Notes under the pieces: model-generated | The model's input: the letters and a program-made list of their open reading frames with translations, nothing else | Databases searched by the model: none | Told to the model about the DNA's origin: nothing | Position numbers and translations under genes: made by a program | Shown: positions 1 to 8,628 of the stretch, in pieces | Position numbering within the stretch: the stretch's first letter is position 1 | Layout of the letters: each line of letters begins with the position of its first letter | Assembly: GCF_024519455.1 (NCBI RefSeq) | Contig: NZ_JALJRY010000029.1 | Coordinates: forward strand, 1 to 64,000 | DNA from: Streptomyces sp. STR69 | GTDB taxonomy: Bacteria > Actinomycetota > Actinomycetes > Streptomycetales > Streptomycetaceae | Direction: 5' to 3' | DNA: 64,000 nt

Positions 1-57
1 GACGACAAGCTGTCCGAGGCCGCGATGGAAGACCGCAAGCGCGAGGGGTACTTCTAA
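1..57 (+). CDS. cysD: Sulfate adenylyltransferase subunit 2 (C-terminal end only)
   Basis: Only the last 18 codons and the TAA stop are in the window. The C-terminal peptide MEDRKREGYF is typical of CysD, the ATP-pyrophosphatase-type catalytic subunit of ATP sulfurylase, which makes adenosine 5'-phosphosulfate from ATP and sulfate. The stop lies 2 nt before the cysN ATG, as expected for the usual cysD-cysN operon. The call rests on this short tail and on the adjacent cysN. Confidence 0.85.
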   Translation, partial: DDKLSEAAMEDRKREGYF

Positions 58-59
58 CC

Positions 60-1394
60 ATGAGCACCATCACGACCGAGGAACTCTCGGCCACCACGCT
101 GCTGCGGTTCGCCACGGCGGGCTCCGTCGACGACGGCAAGTCCACGCTCGTAGGACGGCTGTTGCACGACTCCAAGTCGGTCCTCACCGACCAACTCGAA
201 GCCGTACAGCGGGTGTCGGCCGATCGCGGCCAGGACGCGCCCGACCTCGCGCTGCTCACCGACGGACTGCGCGCCGAGCGCGAGCAGGGCATCACCATCG
301 ATGTCGCCTACCGCTACTTCGCCACCCCGCGCAGGCGGTTCATCCTCGCCGACACGCCCGGTCACGTGCAGTACACCCGCAACATGGTGACGGGTGCCTC
401 CACGGCCGAGCTGACGGTGATCCTCGTCGACGCCCGCAACGGTGTCGTCGAGCAGACCCGGCGGCACGCGGCGATCGCCGCGCTGCTGCGGGTGCCGCAC
501 GTGGTGCTCGCGGTCAACAAGATGGACCTCGTCGAGTACAAGGAGTCCGTGTTCGCCGTGATCGCCGAGGAGTTCACGGCGTACGCGAGCGAGTTGGGCG
601 TCCCGGAGATCACCGCGATCCCGATCTCGGCGCTGGCCGGGGACAACGTGGTGGAGCCGTCCGCGCACATGGACTGGTACGGCGGGCCCACGTTCCTGGA
701 GCACCTGGAGTCGGTGCCGGTCGCCCACGACCTGAGCCACTGCCACGCGCGGCTGCCCGTGCAGTACGTGATCCGGCCACAGAGCGCCGAGCTCCCCGAC
801 TACCGGGGCTACGCGGGCCAGATCGCGGCCGGTACGTTCCGCGTCGGCGAGGCCGTGACGGTGCTGCCGTCCGGGCGGGCCACGCGGATCTCCGCGATCG
901 ACCTGCTCGGCAAGCCGGTCAACACGGCGTGGACCACGCAGTCGGTGACCCTCCTGCTCGAGGACGACATCGACATCTCGCGCGGTGACCTGATCGTGCC
1001 CAGCAAGGACGCGCCGGCGACCACGCAGGACATCGAGGCGACGGTCTGCCATGTCGCCGACCAGCCGCTGACCGTGGGCCACCGGGTGCTCCTCAAGCAC
1101 GGCACCCGCACGGTCAAGGCGATCGTGAAGGACATCCCGTCCCGCCTCACACTCGACGACCTGTCCCTGCACCCGCATCCGGGACAGCTCGTCGCCAACG
1201 ACATCGGCCGCGTGAAGATCCGCACCGCGGAGCCGCTGCCGGTGGACTCGTACGCGGACTCGCGCCGCACGGGCTCGTTCATCCTGATCGACCCGGCCGA
1301 CGGCACGACGCTCACCGCCGGCATGGTCGGCGAGTCGTTCGCGGCGCCGGAGCCGGTCAAGGACGGTACGGACGACGACGGTTGGGACTTCTGA
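60..1394 (+). CDS. cysN: Sulfate adenylyltransferase subunit 1 (regulatory GTPase)
   Basis: This 444-aa protein is the GTPase subunit of ATP sulfurylase. It couples GTP hydrolysis to sulfate activation by CysD in assimilatory sulfate reduction. The EF-Tu-type G domain is clear: P-loop GSVDDGKST at residues 21-29, the switch region REQGITIDVA near 73-82, DTPGH at 98-102 and NKMD at 153-156. Beta-barrel domains 2 and 3 follow. The length is that of stand-alone CysN, with no fused APS kinase. The ATG follows the cysD stop by 2 nt, so the two are probably cotranscribed and translationally coupled. The large antisense reading frame over the same span is a codon-bias shadow. Confidence 0.97.
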   Translation: MSTITTEELSATTLLRFATAGSVDDGKSTLVGRLLHDSKSVLTDQLEAVQRVSADRGQDAPDLALLTDGLRAEREQGITIDVAYRYFATPRRRFILADTPGHVQYTRNMVTGASTAELTVILVDARNGVVEQTRRHAAIAALLRVPHVVLAVNKMDLVEYKESVFAVIAEEFTAYASELGVPEITAIPISALAGDNVVEPSAHMDWYGGPTFLEHLESVPVAHDLSHCHARLPVQYVIRPQSAELPDYRGYAGQIAAGTFRVGEAVTVLPSGRATRISAIDLLGKPVNTAWTTQSVTLLLEDDIDISRGDLIVPSKDAPATTQDIEATVCHVADQPLTVGHRVLLKHGTRTVKAIVKDIPSRLTLDDLSLHPHPGQLVANDIGRVKIRTAEPLPVDSYADSRRTGSFILIDPADGTTLTAGMVGESFAAPEPVKDGTDDDGWDF

Positions 1395-1629
1395 CATGAC
1401 GTCGAGGGACTTCTACTCCACGTTCGCGAAGGAGGGCGGCCGGGTCGGCAGCGGCGCCCTCGGCAGCGGACAGGGCGGAGTGGCGCGATGTGCGGGCTGA
1501 CGTACGCGCACTGCCTGCGCGCCCCGTCCCCCCACCCGCCGTCCCGGACGCGACGAAAACGAAGACCTGCCGACCTCCCGGCCACGACCTGAGACCGTGA
1601 CCGCCGGGCCAACGAGAGGAACACCTCCC
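1395..1629 (+). other. cysN-ABC transporter spacer with a doubtful 34-aa ORF
   Basis: A short ORF starts with ATG at 1396, directly after the cysN stop, and ends at TGA 1498-1500 (34 aa, beginning MTSRDFYSTF). It has no clear ribosome binding site and I recognise no family, so I do not call it a gene. The rest of the spacer ends with the Shine-Dalgarno GAGAGGA at 1614-1620 for the next gene. I see no obvious terminator, which fits read-through from cysN. Confidence 0.4.
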
Positions 1630-2742
1630 GTGCCTGCCAACCGCTCGACTTACCTGCGCCGCGGCATAGCCGTGATCGCCGCGCTCCCCCTGCTCACCCT
1701 CGCCGCCTGCGGTTACGGGTCGGACTCCAAGAGCACCAACTCCAAGGAGAAGGTCGCCGCCGGGTCCTCCAAGATCGACGGTCTCGACTCCGTGAAGATC
1801 GGCTACTTCGGCAACCTGACCCACGCGACCGCGCTGGTCGGCCGTGAACAGGGCCTCTTCCAGAAGGAACTGGGCGCCACCAAGGCCGAGTACGCGACCT
1901 TCAACGCGGGTCCGTCCGAGATCGAGGCGCTCAACTCGGGCTCCATCGACATCGGTTGGATCGGCCCCTCCCCGGCGATCAACGGCTACACCAAGTCCGA
2001 CGGCAAGAGCCTGAAGATCATCGGCGGTTCGGCGTCCGGCGGCGTGAAGCTGGTCGTCAACCCGAAGAAGATCAAGTCCCTGAAGGACGTCAAGGGCAAG
2101 AAGATCGCGACGCCTCAGCTGGGCAACACGCAGGACGTGGCGTTCCTCAACTGGATCGCGGACCAGGGCTGGAAGGTCGACGCGCAGAGCGGCAAGGGTG
2201 ACGTGACCGTCGTCCGCACCGACAACAAGATCACCCCGGACGCCTTCAAGGCCGGTTCGATCGACGGCGCCTGGGTGCCGGAGCCGACCGCGTCCAAGCT
2301 GGTCGCCGAGGGCGGCAAGACGATCCTCGACGAGTCGTCGCTGTGGCCCGACAAGAAGTTCGTGATCACGAACATCATCGTGTCGCAGAAGTTCCTCAAG
2401 GCGCACCCGAAGGTCGTCGAGGCCGTGCTGAAGGGTTCGGTCGCGGCCAACAAGTGGATCAACGCCAACCCGACCGAGGCCAAGGCCGCCGCGAACAAGC
2501 AGCTCGCGGCCGACTCGGGCAAGGCGCTGAAGGCGAACGTCCTCGACCCGGCGTGGAGTTCGATCCAGTTCACCAACGACCCGCTGGCCGCCACTCTCAA
2601 CACCGAGGCGGCGCACGCGGTGAAGGCCGGTCTGCTGGAGAAGCCCGACCTGAGCGGCATCTACGACCTGACGCTCCTCAACAAGGTCCTCAAGGCCGAC
2701 GGTGAGAGCACGGTCGACGCCGCCGGTCTCGGCACGAGCTGA
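1630..2742 (+). CDS. Sulfonate/sulfur-compound ABC transporter substrate-binding lipoprotein
   Basis: This 370-aa exported lipoprotein is of the SsuA/TauA/NrtA type (periplasmic binding fold II). A signal peptide with lipobox LAAC gives a predicted lipidated Cys27. The binding domain begins near KIGYFGNLTHATALVG and contains the typical GSIDIGWIGPSPAI segment. The chosen start is GTG 1630, with GAGAGGA 9 nt upstream. A longer reading frame from GTG 1597 would put 11 residues before the signal peptide and has no better site. The ATPase and permease follow directly, and the cys genes and a sirohydrochlorin chelatase flank the set. The inferred substrate is therefore a sulfonate or other sulfur source. 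Substrate identity is not visible in the sequence. Confidence 0.9.
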   Translation: MPANRSTYLRRGIAVIAALPLLTLAACGYGSDSKSTNSKEKVAAGSSKIDGLDSVKIGYFGNLTHATALVGREQGLFQKELGATKAEYATFNAGPSEIEALNSGSIDIGWIGPSPAINGYTKSDGKSLKIIGGSASGGVKLVVNPKKIKSLKDVKGKKIATPQLGNTQDVAFLNWIADQGWKVDAQSGKGDVTVVRTDNKITPDAFKAGSIDGAWVPEPTASKLVAEGGKTILDESSLWPDKKFVITNIIVSQKFLKAHPKVVEAVLKGSVAANKWINANPTEAKAAANKQLAADSGKALKANVLDPAWSSIQFTNDPLAATLNTEAAHAVKAGLLEKPDLSGIYDLTLLNKVLKADGESTVDAAGLGTS

Positions 2743-2779
2743 TCGAGGGATCCCGATGACTTCCCAGGAGGTGACGACC

Positions 2780-3562
2780 ATGGCCACGACCCTCGCCAAG
2801 GAGACCACCGCGTCGGTCGAGCACGCGGCACGCCTTGAGCACGTCTCGAAGTCCTTCGCGACGCCGGGCGGGCAGCAGCTCGTCCTGGACGACATCACCA
2901 TCGATGTCGCGCCCGGCGAGTTCGTCACCCTCCTGGGGGCCTCGGGCTGCGGCAAGTCCACCCTGCTGAACCTGGTGGCGGGCCTCGACAAGCCCACCAC
3001 CGGGTCCATCACGACGGACGGCCGCCCCGCGCTGATGTTCCAGGAGCACGCCCTGTTCCCCTGGCTCACCGCGGGCAAGAACATCGAACTCGCCCTGAAA
3101 CTCAGGGGAGTTCCGAAGGAGGAGCGGCGCGGCCGGACCGAGGAGCTCCTCGAACTGGTCCGGCTGCCGGGCGCGTACGGCAAGCGGGTGCACGAACTGT
3201 CGGGCGGTATGCGGCAGCGCGTCGCCATGGCCCGCGCGCTCGCCCAGGAGAGCCGCATCCTGCTGATGGACGAGCCGTTCGCGGCCCTGGACGCCATCAC
3301 GCGGGACGTCCTGCACGACGAACTGACCCGTATCTGGGGCGAGACGGGACTCTCCGTCCTGTTCGTCACGCACAACGTGCGGGAGGCGGTGCGGCTCGCC
3401 CAGCGAGTGATCCTGCTGTCCTCCCGGCCCGGCCGGATCGCCCGCGAGTGGACGGTCGACATCCCGCAGCCACGCCGTATCGAGGACGCGCCCGTGGCCG
3501 AACTGTCCCTTGAGATCACCGATGTACTGCGTGGGGAGATCCGCCGTCATGGCCAGCACTGA
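2780..3562 (+). CDS. ABC transporter ATP-binding protein (SsuB/TauB type)
   Basis: This 260-aa nucleotide-binding subunit powers the sulfur-compound importer. Counted from ATG 2780 it has Walker A GASGCGKST (53-61), the Q-loop in MFQEHALFPW (about 87-95), signature LSGGMRQ (140-146), Walker B ILLMDEP (160-166) and switch His198 in VTHNV. I chose ATG 2780 because a full AGGAGG lies at 2766-2771, 8 nt upstream. ATG 2756, with GAGGGA 5 nt upstream, is a possible alternative that adds 8 residues. The 3' end overlaps the permease start by 14 nt, so the two are likely coupled. Confidence 0.93.
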   Translation: MATTLAKETTASVEHAARLEHVSKSFATPGGQQLVLDDITIDVAPGEFVTLLGASGCGKSTLLNLVAGLDKPTTGSITTDGRPALMFQEHALFPWLTAGKNIELALKLRGVPKEERRGRTEELLELVRLPGAYGKRVHELSGGMRQRVAMARALAQESRILLMDEPFAALDAITRDVLHDELTRIWGETGLSVLFVTHNVREAVRLAQRVILLSSRPGRIAREWTVDIPQPRRIEDAPVAELSLEITDVLRGEIRRHGQH

Positions 3563-4427
3563 GACGACGACGGTCAAGGACGGCGGGAGCGTCGAGGCGG
3601 GCCTCGACGCCCTGGAGACCACGGTCACCGGCCGCCCGACCTTCCGGCAGACCTTCGTCAACAAGATCTTCCCGCCGATCGTCGCGCTCGCGGTGGTCCT
3701 GGCGGTGTGGCTGATCCTGACCCCGATCGTCGACGACCCGAGCAAGCTGCCCTCGCCGGGCGCCGTGGGCACCGAGTTCAAGAACGCCTGGCTGGCAGGG
3801 GATCTGCTCGGTTACATCTGGACCAGCGTCTCGCGCGGTCTGCTCGGCTTCTTCTTCGCGCTGCTGATCGGCACCCCGCTGGGTCTGCTGGTGGCGCGGG
3901 TGAAGTTCGTGCGCGCGGCGATCGGCCCGATCCTGTCCGGCCTCCAGTCGCTGCCGTCGGTGGCCTGGGTACCGCCGGCCGTGATCTGGCTGGGTCTGAA
4001 CAACTCGATGATGTACGCGGTGATCCTGCTCGGCGCGGTCCCCTCGATCGCCAACGGCCTGGTTTCCGGCGTCGACCAGGTGCCGCCGCTGTTCCTGCGT
4101 GCGGGCCGCACGATGGGCGCGACCGGCGTCAAGGGCATCTGGCACGTCACACTGCCCGCCGCGCTCCCCGGCTATGTGGCGGGCCTGAAGCAGGGCTGGG
4201 CGTTCTCGTGGCGCTCGCTGATGGCGGCCGAGATCATCGCGCAGTTCCCGGACTTGGGCGTGGGCCTCGGCCAACTGCTGGAGAACGGCCGTACCAACAG
4301 CGACATGGCGATGGTCTTCGAGGCCATCATCCTGATCCTGTTCGTCGGTATCGCCATCGACCTGCTGATCTTCAGCCCGCTGGAGCGATGGGTCCTGCGC
4401 AGCCGCGGTCTGCTGGTGAAGAGCTGA
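3549..4427 (+). CDS. ABC transporter permease (SsuC/TauC type)
   Basis: This 292-aa integral membrane protein is the permease partner of the preceding binding protein and ATPase. Several hydrophobic segments are visible (for example around FPPIVALAVVLAVWLIL and FFALLIGTPLGLLV). The EAA-type cytoplasmic loop, which contacts the ATPase, shows as RAGRTMGATGVKGIWHVTLP. ATG 3549 has GGGGAG at 3533-3538 and overlaps the end of the ATPase gene. A longer frame from GTG 3510 would lie wholly inside the ATPase gene and is unlikely. Confidence 0.92.
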   Translation: MASTETTTVKDGGSVEAGLDALETTVTGRPTFRQTFVNKIFPPIVALAVVLAVWLILTPIVDDPSKLPSPGAVGTEFKNAWLAGDLLGYIWTSVSRGLLGFFFALLIGTPLGLLVARVKFVRAAIGPILSGLQSLPSVAWVPPAVIWLGLNNSMMYAVILLGAVPSIANGLVSGVDQVPPLFLRAGRTMGATGVKGIWHVTLPAALPGYVAGLKQGWAFSWRSLMAAEIIAQFPDLGVGLGQLLENGRTNSDMAMVFEAIILILFVGIAIDLLIFSPLERWVLRSRGLLVKS

Positions 4428-4437
4428 GCTGATTCCC

Positions 4438-5184
4438 GTGCACCAGAGGCCGGTCCTCCTCGTCATCGCCCACGGCAGCCGCGACCCGCGGCACGCCGCG
4501 ACCGTCCACGCCCTCGTCCGGCGGGTACGGTCGCGGCGGCCCGGGCTGCGCGTGGAGATCGGCTTCCTGGACTTCAACATCCCTTCCGTGCACGGGGTGT
4601 TGGAGTCACTGGCGGAGGAGGGTGTGCGTGACGTCGTGGCCCTCCCGCTGCTCCTGACCCGCGCGTTCCACGCGAAGGCGGACATCCCCGCGGTCCTGCG
4701 GGACGCGCCGCCGCAGCTGCGGATCCGGCAGGCGGAGGTCCTCGGACCGTCGCCGCTGTTGTTGCGGGCCCTCGAACGGCGGCTCTACGAAGCCGGGTTG
4801 ACGCCCGCCCACAAGTCCACGACCGGGATCGTGCTGGCCTCGGCGGGGTCGACCGACCCGGAGGCCATCGCGGTGATCGCGGACATCGCGCACCAGTGGC
4901 GGCATACCGGCTGGTGCGCGGTACGGCCCGCGTTCGCCTCCGCGGCCCTGCCCCGCACCGAGGGCGCGGTACGCGAACTCCGTGCCCTGGGCTGCGAACG
5001 CGTCGCCGTCGCCCCGTACGTCCTGGCCCCCGGCTTCCTCCCCGACCGCATCGCGCGAGGCGCGGCGGAGGCGGATGTGCTGGCCGATGTGCTGGGCCCG
5101 GCACCGGAGGTGGCGCGGGTGCTGCTGGAGCGCTATGACGCGGCGGCAGCCCTGGCACCGGCGCTCGCGGCCGTCGGCGCGTAG
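4438..5184 (+). CDS. CbiX/SirB-like sirohydrochlorin chelatase family protein
   Basis: This 248-aa protein has the class II chelatase pattern. The N-terminal motif IAHGSRDPRH carries the expected metal-binding histidine, and a second similar half begins near residue 125 (TGIVLASAGSTDPEA). CbiX/SirB enzymes insert cobalt or ferrous iron into sirohydrochlorin. Here, 10 nt after a sulfur transporter and in the cys operon, the likely role is iron insertion for the sirohaem of sulfite reductase. Cobalt chelation cannot be excluded. The GTG start has only weak Shine-Dalgarno character, so translation may depend on the upstream permease. The GTG and the short gap suggest the gene is the last of the operon. 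Confidence 0.82.
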   Translation: MHQRPVLLVIAHGSRDPRHAATVHALVRRVRSRRPGLRVEIGFLDFNIPSVHGVLESLAEEGVRDVVALPLLLTRAFHAKADIPAVLRDAPPQLRIRQAEVLGPSPLLLRALERRLYEAGLTPAHKSTTGIVLASAGSTDPEAIAVIADIAHQWRHTGWCAVRPAFASAALPRTEGAVRELRALGCERVAVAPYVLAPGFLPDRIARGAAEADVLADVLGPAPEVARVLLERYDAAAALAPALAAVGA

Positions 5185-5288
5185 CGCGTTCACGGTTCCC
5201 ACCTGCCCGGTTTCCCGGAAAGGGGTCTCCCCCGGGTCCCGGATCTGCTGGGATGGTTCCTCTGCAGGCTAGTGGGGAGCAAGTACAC

Positions 5289-7775
5289 GTGGCGGGTCAG
5301 GAGTTCGGGCATCGTGAAGGGCCTGTGCCGGCCCAGCTGCACTACACCTCGGCGCCGTCCGGTTCCGAGGATTCCGGCCCCCGGTTCACGGCGGTCGGCG
5401 CACAGGTGCCGCCGGGCGTGCTGCGGGAGGCGGAGCGGCTCCTCGGGTACGAGCCACCGCCCGACAGCCCGGAGCAGCCCGACGCCGAGCAGCTCAAGAG
5501 GTTTCCCACGGTCTTCGGCTTCAGTGAACTCGCCGACGGCGGGCGGCTGTTGAGCCGCTCCGTGTGTACCGGCACGGACTGGGCCGGGGGCCCGGTCTCC
5601 TTCCACGCGCATGCCGTCCTGTTGCCGGCCGGGACCCGGCTGCCGGATGGCGTCCTGCCCATCTCCACCTGGGAGTCCCCGCGTTGGGCCGTCTCGACTC
5701 CCCCGGACGGCAGGTCCGAGCCCGTCGACCGCGTCGAACCCTCCGGCCTGCTGCGCAGAGAGGTGCTGACCGCGTTCGCGGCGTCCCGGGCCGCGTGGCT
5801 CGCTCCGTTCTTCGCCGATCTGCGGGCGGTGGCCGCGGACCCGGGCGCCGGGCAGATCGTGGTGGTGGAGCACGACAGCGCCGACGTGGCCCGGTGGATC
5901 GCGCTCGCCTGCACGGTCCTGCCCCGCGAACAGGCGCACCGGCTCACCTTCACGACGTACAGCCGCGACCCCCGCCAGGCCCGCCAGCAGGTCGTCGGCG
6001 CCCTGCCGTCCTCCGAGCCCGTCGCCGACGACCCGCGCTACCGCGTGCACGACTGCACCCGCCGCCCGCCGTCCGGGCCCGTCACGGACACCTGGGCCGA
6101 GGTGTGCGCCCGCGTCTGGCGTGCGGGTCGCCCCGACCTGCTCCACGACAACCCCGCGGACTTGGGCCCGTTGGCGGTGGCCGCCCTCGTCGCGGGGATC
6201 GACCTGCGTACGGACGCCCGTGCGGTGGCGGCGAGTTGGGCGGCCGAGCAGGCGGGCACACTGCCGGACGACACCCTGACCGCGTTGGTCGCCGGGTTGT
6301 GCGGCGGCCCGGTACCGCACCTGGGCTCCCCCTCGGAGACCCTGCCCGGTGCGGCCGAACAGGTCGCGCTGGCCGCGCTGTTGGCCCGGTTGGACGGACG
6401 TGTGACGGCCGCGGTGTCGGCGCCGCTCGCCGCGCGGGTGCTGGCGTCGGCGGTCCTCGCCCATGGGCCGGTGCCCGCGCTGCGCGCCGGGTCCCTCACC
6501 GCGCGGGACCACGACGACCTGGCCCGCGATCTCGCACCCGCTCTGCGGGCCGGTATCGCGGACACGGCCGAGCCCGCCGCCGGACGGCCCCTCGCGCTGC
6601 TCCGGGCCGCCGACCTCCTCGACGTCGACTGCCAGGACCAACTGCCGGAGCTGGCCGAGCGGTTGGCGCGGGAGTTGGTGAACGCGCCGACCGCGTCCCC
6701 GTCGAACGGCGCGACTCCTGACGTGGGCTGTCCGCCCGCGCTCCTCGACGCGGTGCACACCCACCCCGGGCTCCGGGTGGCGCTGTTCGGTTCGCTCGAG
6801 ACGCTCGCCGCTGCCGAACCGGCGCCCGCGACAAGGGTGTTGAAGGGGTCGGGGCTGCCGCTGGACCTCCAGCAGTCCGGTTTTCCGCATCTGCGGATGT
6901 GTGTCTCACCGGACGGGTCGGACGACCGGCTCGACCGGCTCCACGCTCTGCTCCGCACGGCCGGGGTCTCGCCGCACGCCGATCCGACGGTGCTGCGCAC
7001 CGCCCTCCGTCTCACCTGGCCCGGCGGTGAACTGCCGACCGGCGCGGAGGCGAGCCTGCTGCTGAACGAACTGGGTTCCGACACCCACCGCGCTGCCGGC
7101 ACCCGGGAGTTGCTGATCGAGGCGGCACTCGCCGCTCCCCCGGACGACCCCGGCATACCGGCGCTCGCCACCGATCTGCTCCGCTGCTTCACCACGGAAC
7201 TGGGGCCGGGCCGGCGCACGGCCCTGCTCCTGCTGGAGTTCACCGGGCGGCTGGGCACCGGGAGCGAGGGCGAGGAGTGGGTCGGCCGGGTGCTGGACCT
7301 CACGTCCGGTGCCGTCGCCGATCCGGTGCCGGACACCGTCGCCGAACGCGCCTTCCAGGCCCTGGCGTCGCGGCTTCTGGAGGGGGCGGCACCGGAGAAC
7401 GAGCTGTACACGCTGGCCCGTTCGGGCGAGCCACGGCTGCTCGCGGCGTACGAGCGGGCGGCCCGCTCGGAGCGGGTGGGGGACCGATTGCGGGCCGACT
7501 CCGCATATCTCGCCGACCGGTTCCGCGACTGGAGCGCGTTCTCGGGGACGTATCCCGGCTGGGACGAGACCCGTACCACCCTGCTGGCCAAGGTGCTGCG
7601 GCCGGCCGTGCGGGCGCTGTCCGTGCGGGAGCAGGGCGAGGTCGAGGCGGCGCTGGACCGCTCGGGCCGCGGCAAACTCGACGCGTTCCGTGCCTGGAAC
7701 CGCCCGGGCACGCTCGGGCGCCTCGCGGGACGGCTGTCGGGGCGGGGACGGCGCGCCGAACATCCCGGCGTGTGA
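5289..7775 (+). CDS. Large protein resembling GTPase-associated protein 1 (GAP1) family
   Basis: This 828-aa soluble protein has no signal peptide or membrane segment. Its N-terminal third (QLHYTSAPSG, a VFGFSELADGGRLLSRSV region, then HDSADVARWIALACTVLP) matches my memory of the actinobacterial GTPase-associated protein 1 N/M/C domain family, known from predicted NTP-dependent conflict systems. The remainder is alpha-helical and Ala/Leu-rich. The start is GTG 5289 with GGGGAG at 5274-5279. ATG 5253 upstream is in frame but lacks a good site. No GTPase or effector gene is adjacent, which is unusual for this family. The family call is from pattern memory only. A hairpin terminator follows at 7864-7893. 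Confidence 0.6.
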   Translation: MAGQEFGHREGPVPAQLHYTSAPSGSEDSGPRFTAVGAQVPPGVLREAERLLGYEPPPDSPEQPDAEQLKRFPTVFGFSELADGGRLLSRSVCTGTDWAGGPVSFHAHAVLLPAGTRLPDGVLPISTWESPRWAVSTPPDGRSEPVDRVEPSGLLRREVLTAFAASRAAWLAPFFADLRAVAADPGAGQIVVVEHDSADVARWIALACTVLPREQAHRLTFTTYSRDPRQARQQVVGALPSSEPVADDPRYRVHDCTRRPPSGPVTDTWAEVCARVWRAGRPDLLHDNPADLGPLAVAALVAGIDLRTDARAVAASWAAEQAGTLPDDTLTALVAGLCGGPVPHLGSPSETLPGAAEQVALAALLARLDGRVTAAVSAPLAARVLASAVLAHGPVPALRAGSLTARDHDDLARDLAPALRAGIADTAEPAAGRPLALLRAADLLDVDCQDQLPELAERLARELVNAPTASPSNGATPDVGCPPALLDAVHTHPGLRVALFGSLETLAAAEPAPATRVLKGSGLPLDLQQSGFPHLRMCVSPDGSDDRLDRLHALLRTAGVSPHADPTVLRTALRLTWPGGELPTGAEASLLLNELGSDTHRAAGTRELLIEAALAAPPDDPGIPALATDLLRCFTTELGPGRRTALLLLEFTGRLGTGSEGEEWVGRVLDLTSGAVADPVPDTVAERAFQALASRLLEGAAPENELYTLARSGEPRLLAAYERAARSERVGDRLRADSAYLADRFRDWSAFSGTYPGWDETRTTLLAKVLRPAVRALSVREQGEVEAALDRSGRGKLDAFRAWNRPGTLGRLAGRLSGRGRRAEHPGV

Positions 7776-7863
7776 CCCATCCCGGCGACCGGCAGGGAGG
7801 CGCCGCCCGAAGTCCGGCACTCCCCTGTGATGCCGGACCCCGGACGGCCCGTCCGCAGCACGG

Positions 7864-7893
7864 CCCCCGCAGGCGTGAGCCTTGGCGCGGGGG
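7864..7893. terminator. Hairpin terminator after the GAP1-like gene
   Basis: CCCCCGC at 7864-7870 pairs with GCGGGGG at 7887-7893, and an inner AGGC/GCCT stem (7871-7874 and 7879-7882) lies within it. The sequence then becomes T-richer. It lies between two convergent genes (ends at 7775 and 7956), so it may serve both. Confidence 0.7.
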
Positions 7894-7955
7894 TCGCTCT
7901 TTGTACTGCGCCACTCGTCGTGTTTATGTCACTGCGCGACTACAACTCTTCGGGT

Positions 7956-8573
7956 TCATGCGAAAGACAGTCCCCCGGTACGCGTCCGCTTCAGCTCGAA
8001 GAGATCGGGGTGCGTGGCCAACACCCGGAAACTGTCGAAGAGTTCGGCCGCCTTCGCACCACGCGGAATGGCCCGCAGTACCGGACCGAACCACACCGTC
8101 CCGTCGACGTGCAGGGTCGGCGTCCCCACGTATCCGCCCGACTCCGCCTCGACGCCCGCCTCATGACTGCGGCGCACGGCGTCGTCGTTCGACGGATCGT
8201 GGGCGGCGTCGGCGAGTGCGGCGGGGAGGCCGAGTTCGGCGAGGGACTCGGCGATCACGGCGTCGAAGTCGTCGTATCGCCGCTCGTGGATGCGGACGCC
8301 GAAGGCCGTGTACAGGTCGCGCAGGACCTTGTCGCCGTGCTGTTCGGCGGCGGCCACGGCGACGCGTACCGGGCCGATCGACTTGTCGACCAACTCCCGG
8401 TACCAGTCGGGGAGTTCGTTGCCGATGTTGTGGAGGTAGAGGCTCATGGCGTGGAAGCGGAGGTCGAGCGGGCGTTCGCGCTCGACCTCCAGCAGCCAGC
8501 GGGAGGTGATCCAGGCGAAGGGGCAGGCGGGGTCGAAGTAGAAGTCGACGCGGACGGTGTCGTCGTGGCTCAT
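7956..8573 (-). CDS. DsbA-family mycothiol-dependent nitroreductase-like protein (Rv2466c type)
   Basis: This 205-aa thioredoxin-fold protein has a DsbA-type helical insertion. The N-terminal active-site region FYFDPACPFAW keeps the first cysteine of the CPxC motif. The position of the second cysteine is Ala, as in many homologues of M. tuberculosis Rv2466c. A cis-proline loop shows as VGTPTL. In the family these proteins use mycothiol as reductant and respond to oxidative stress. I chose ATG 8573, giving MSHDDTVRVDF. A TTG 7 codons upstream is possible. No clear Shine-Dalgarno is seen, so the message may be leaderless. Confidence 0.82.
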   Translation of the reverse strand: MSHDDTVRVDFYFDPACPFAWITSRWLLEVERERPLDLRFHAMSLYLHNIGNELPDWYRELVDKSIGPVRVAVAAAEQHGDKVLRDLYTAFGVRIHERRYDDFDAVIAESLAELGLPAALADAAHDPSNDDAVRRSHEAGVEAESGGYVGTPTLHVDGTVWFGPVLRAIPRGAKAAELFDSFRVLATHPDLFELKRTRTGGLSFA

Positions 8574-8628
8574 ACCGAGAACGCTAGTCGCCAATTGGGA
8601 CGAAGGCTTGACCCAATCGGTCGATTCC

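Noticed and set aside
54..1397. 447-aa open frame on the minus strand opposite cysN
   Set aside because: It is Arg/Asp/Gly/Val-rich, shows no family motif and exists because high GC removes stops on the antisense of a real gene.
1396..1500. 34-aa ORF right after cysN as a real gene
   Set aside because: Position is suggestive, but there is no ribosome site and no known relative; kept only as a note.
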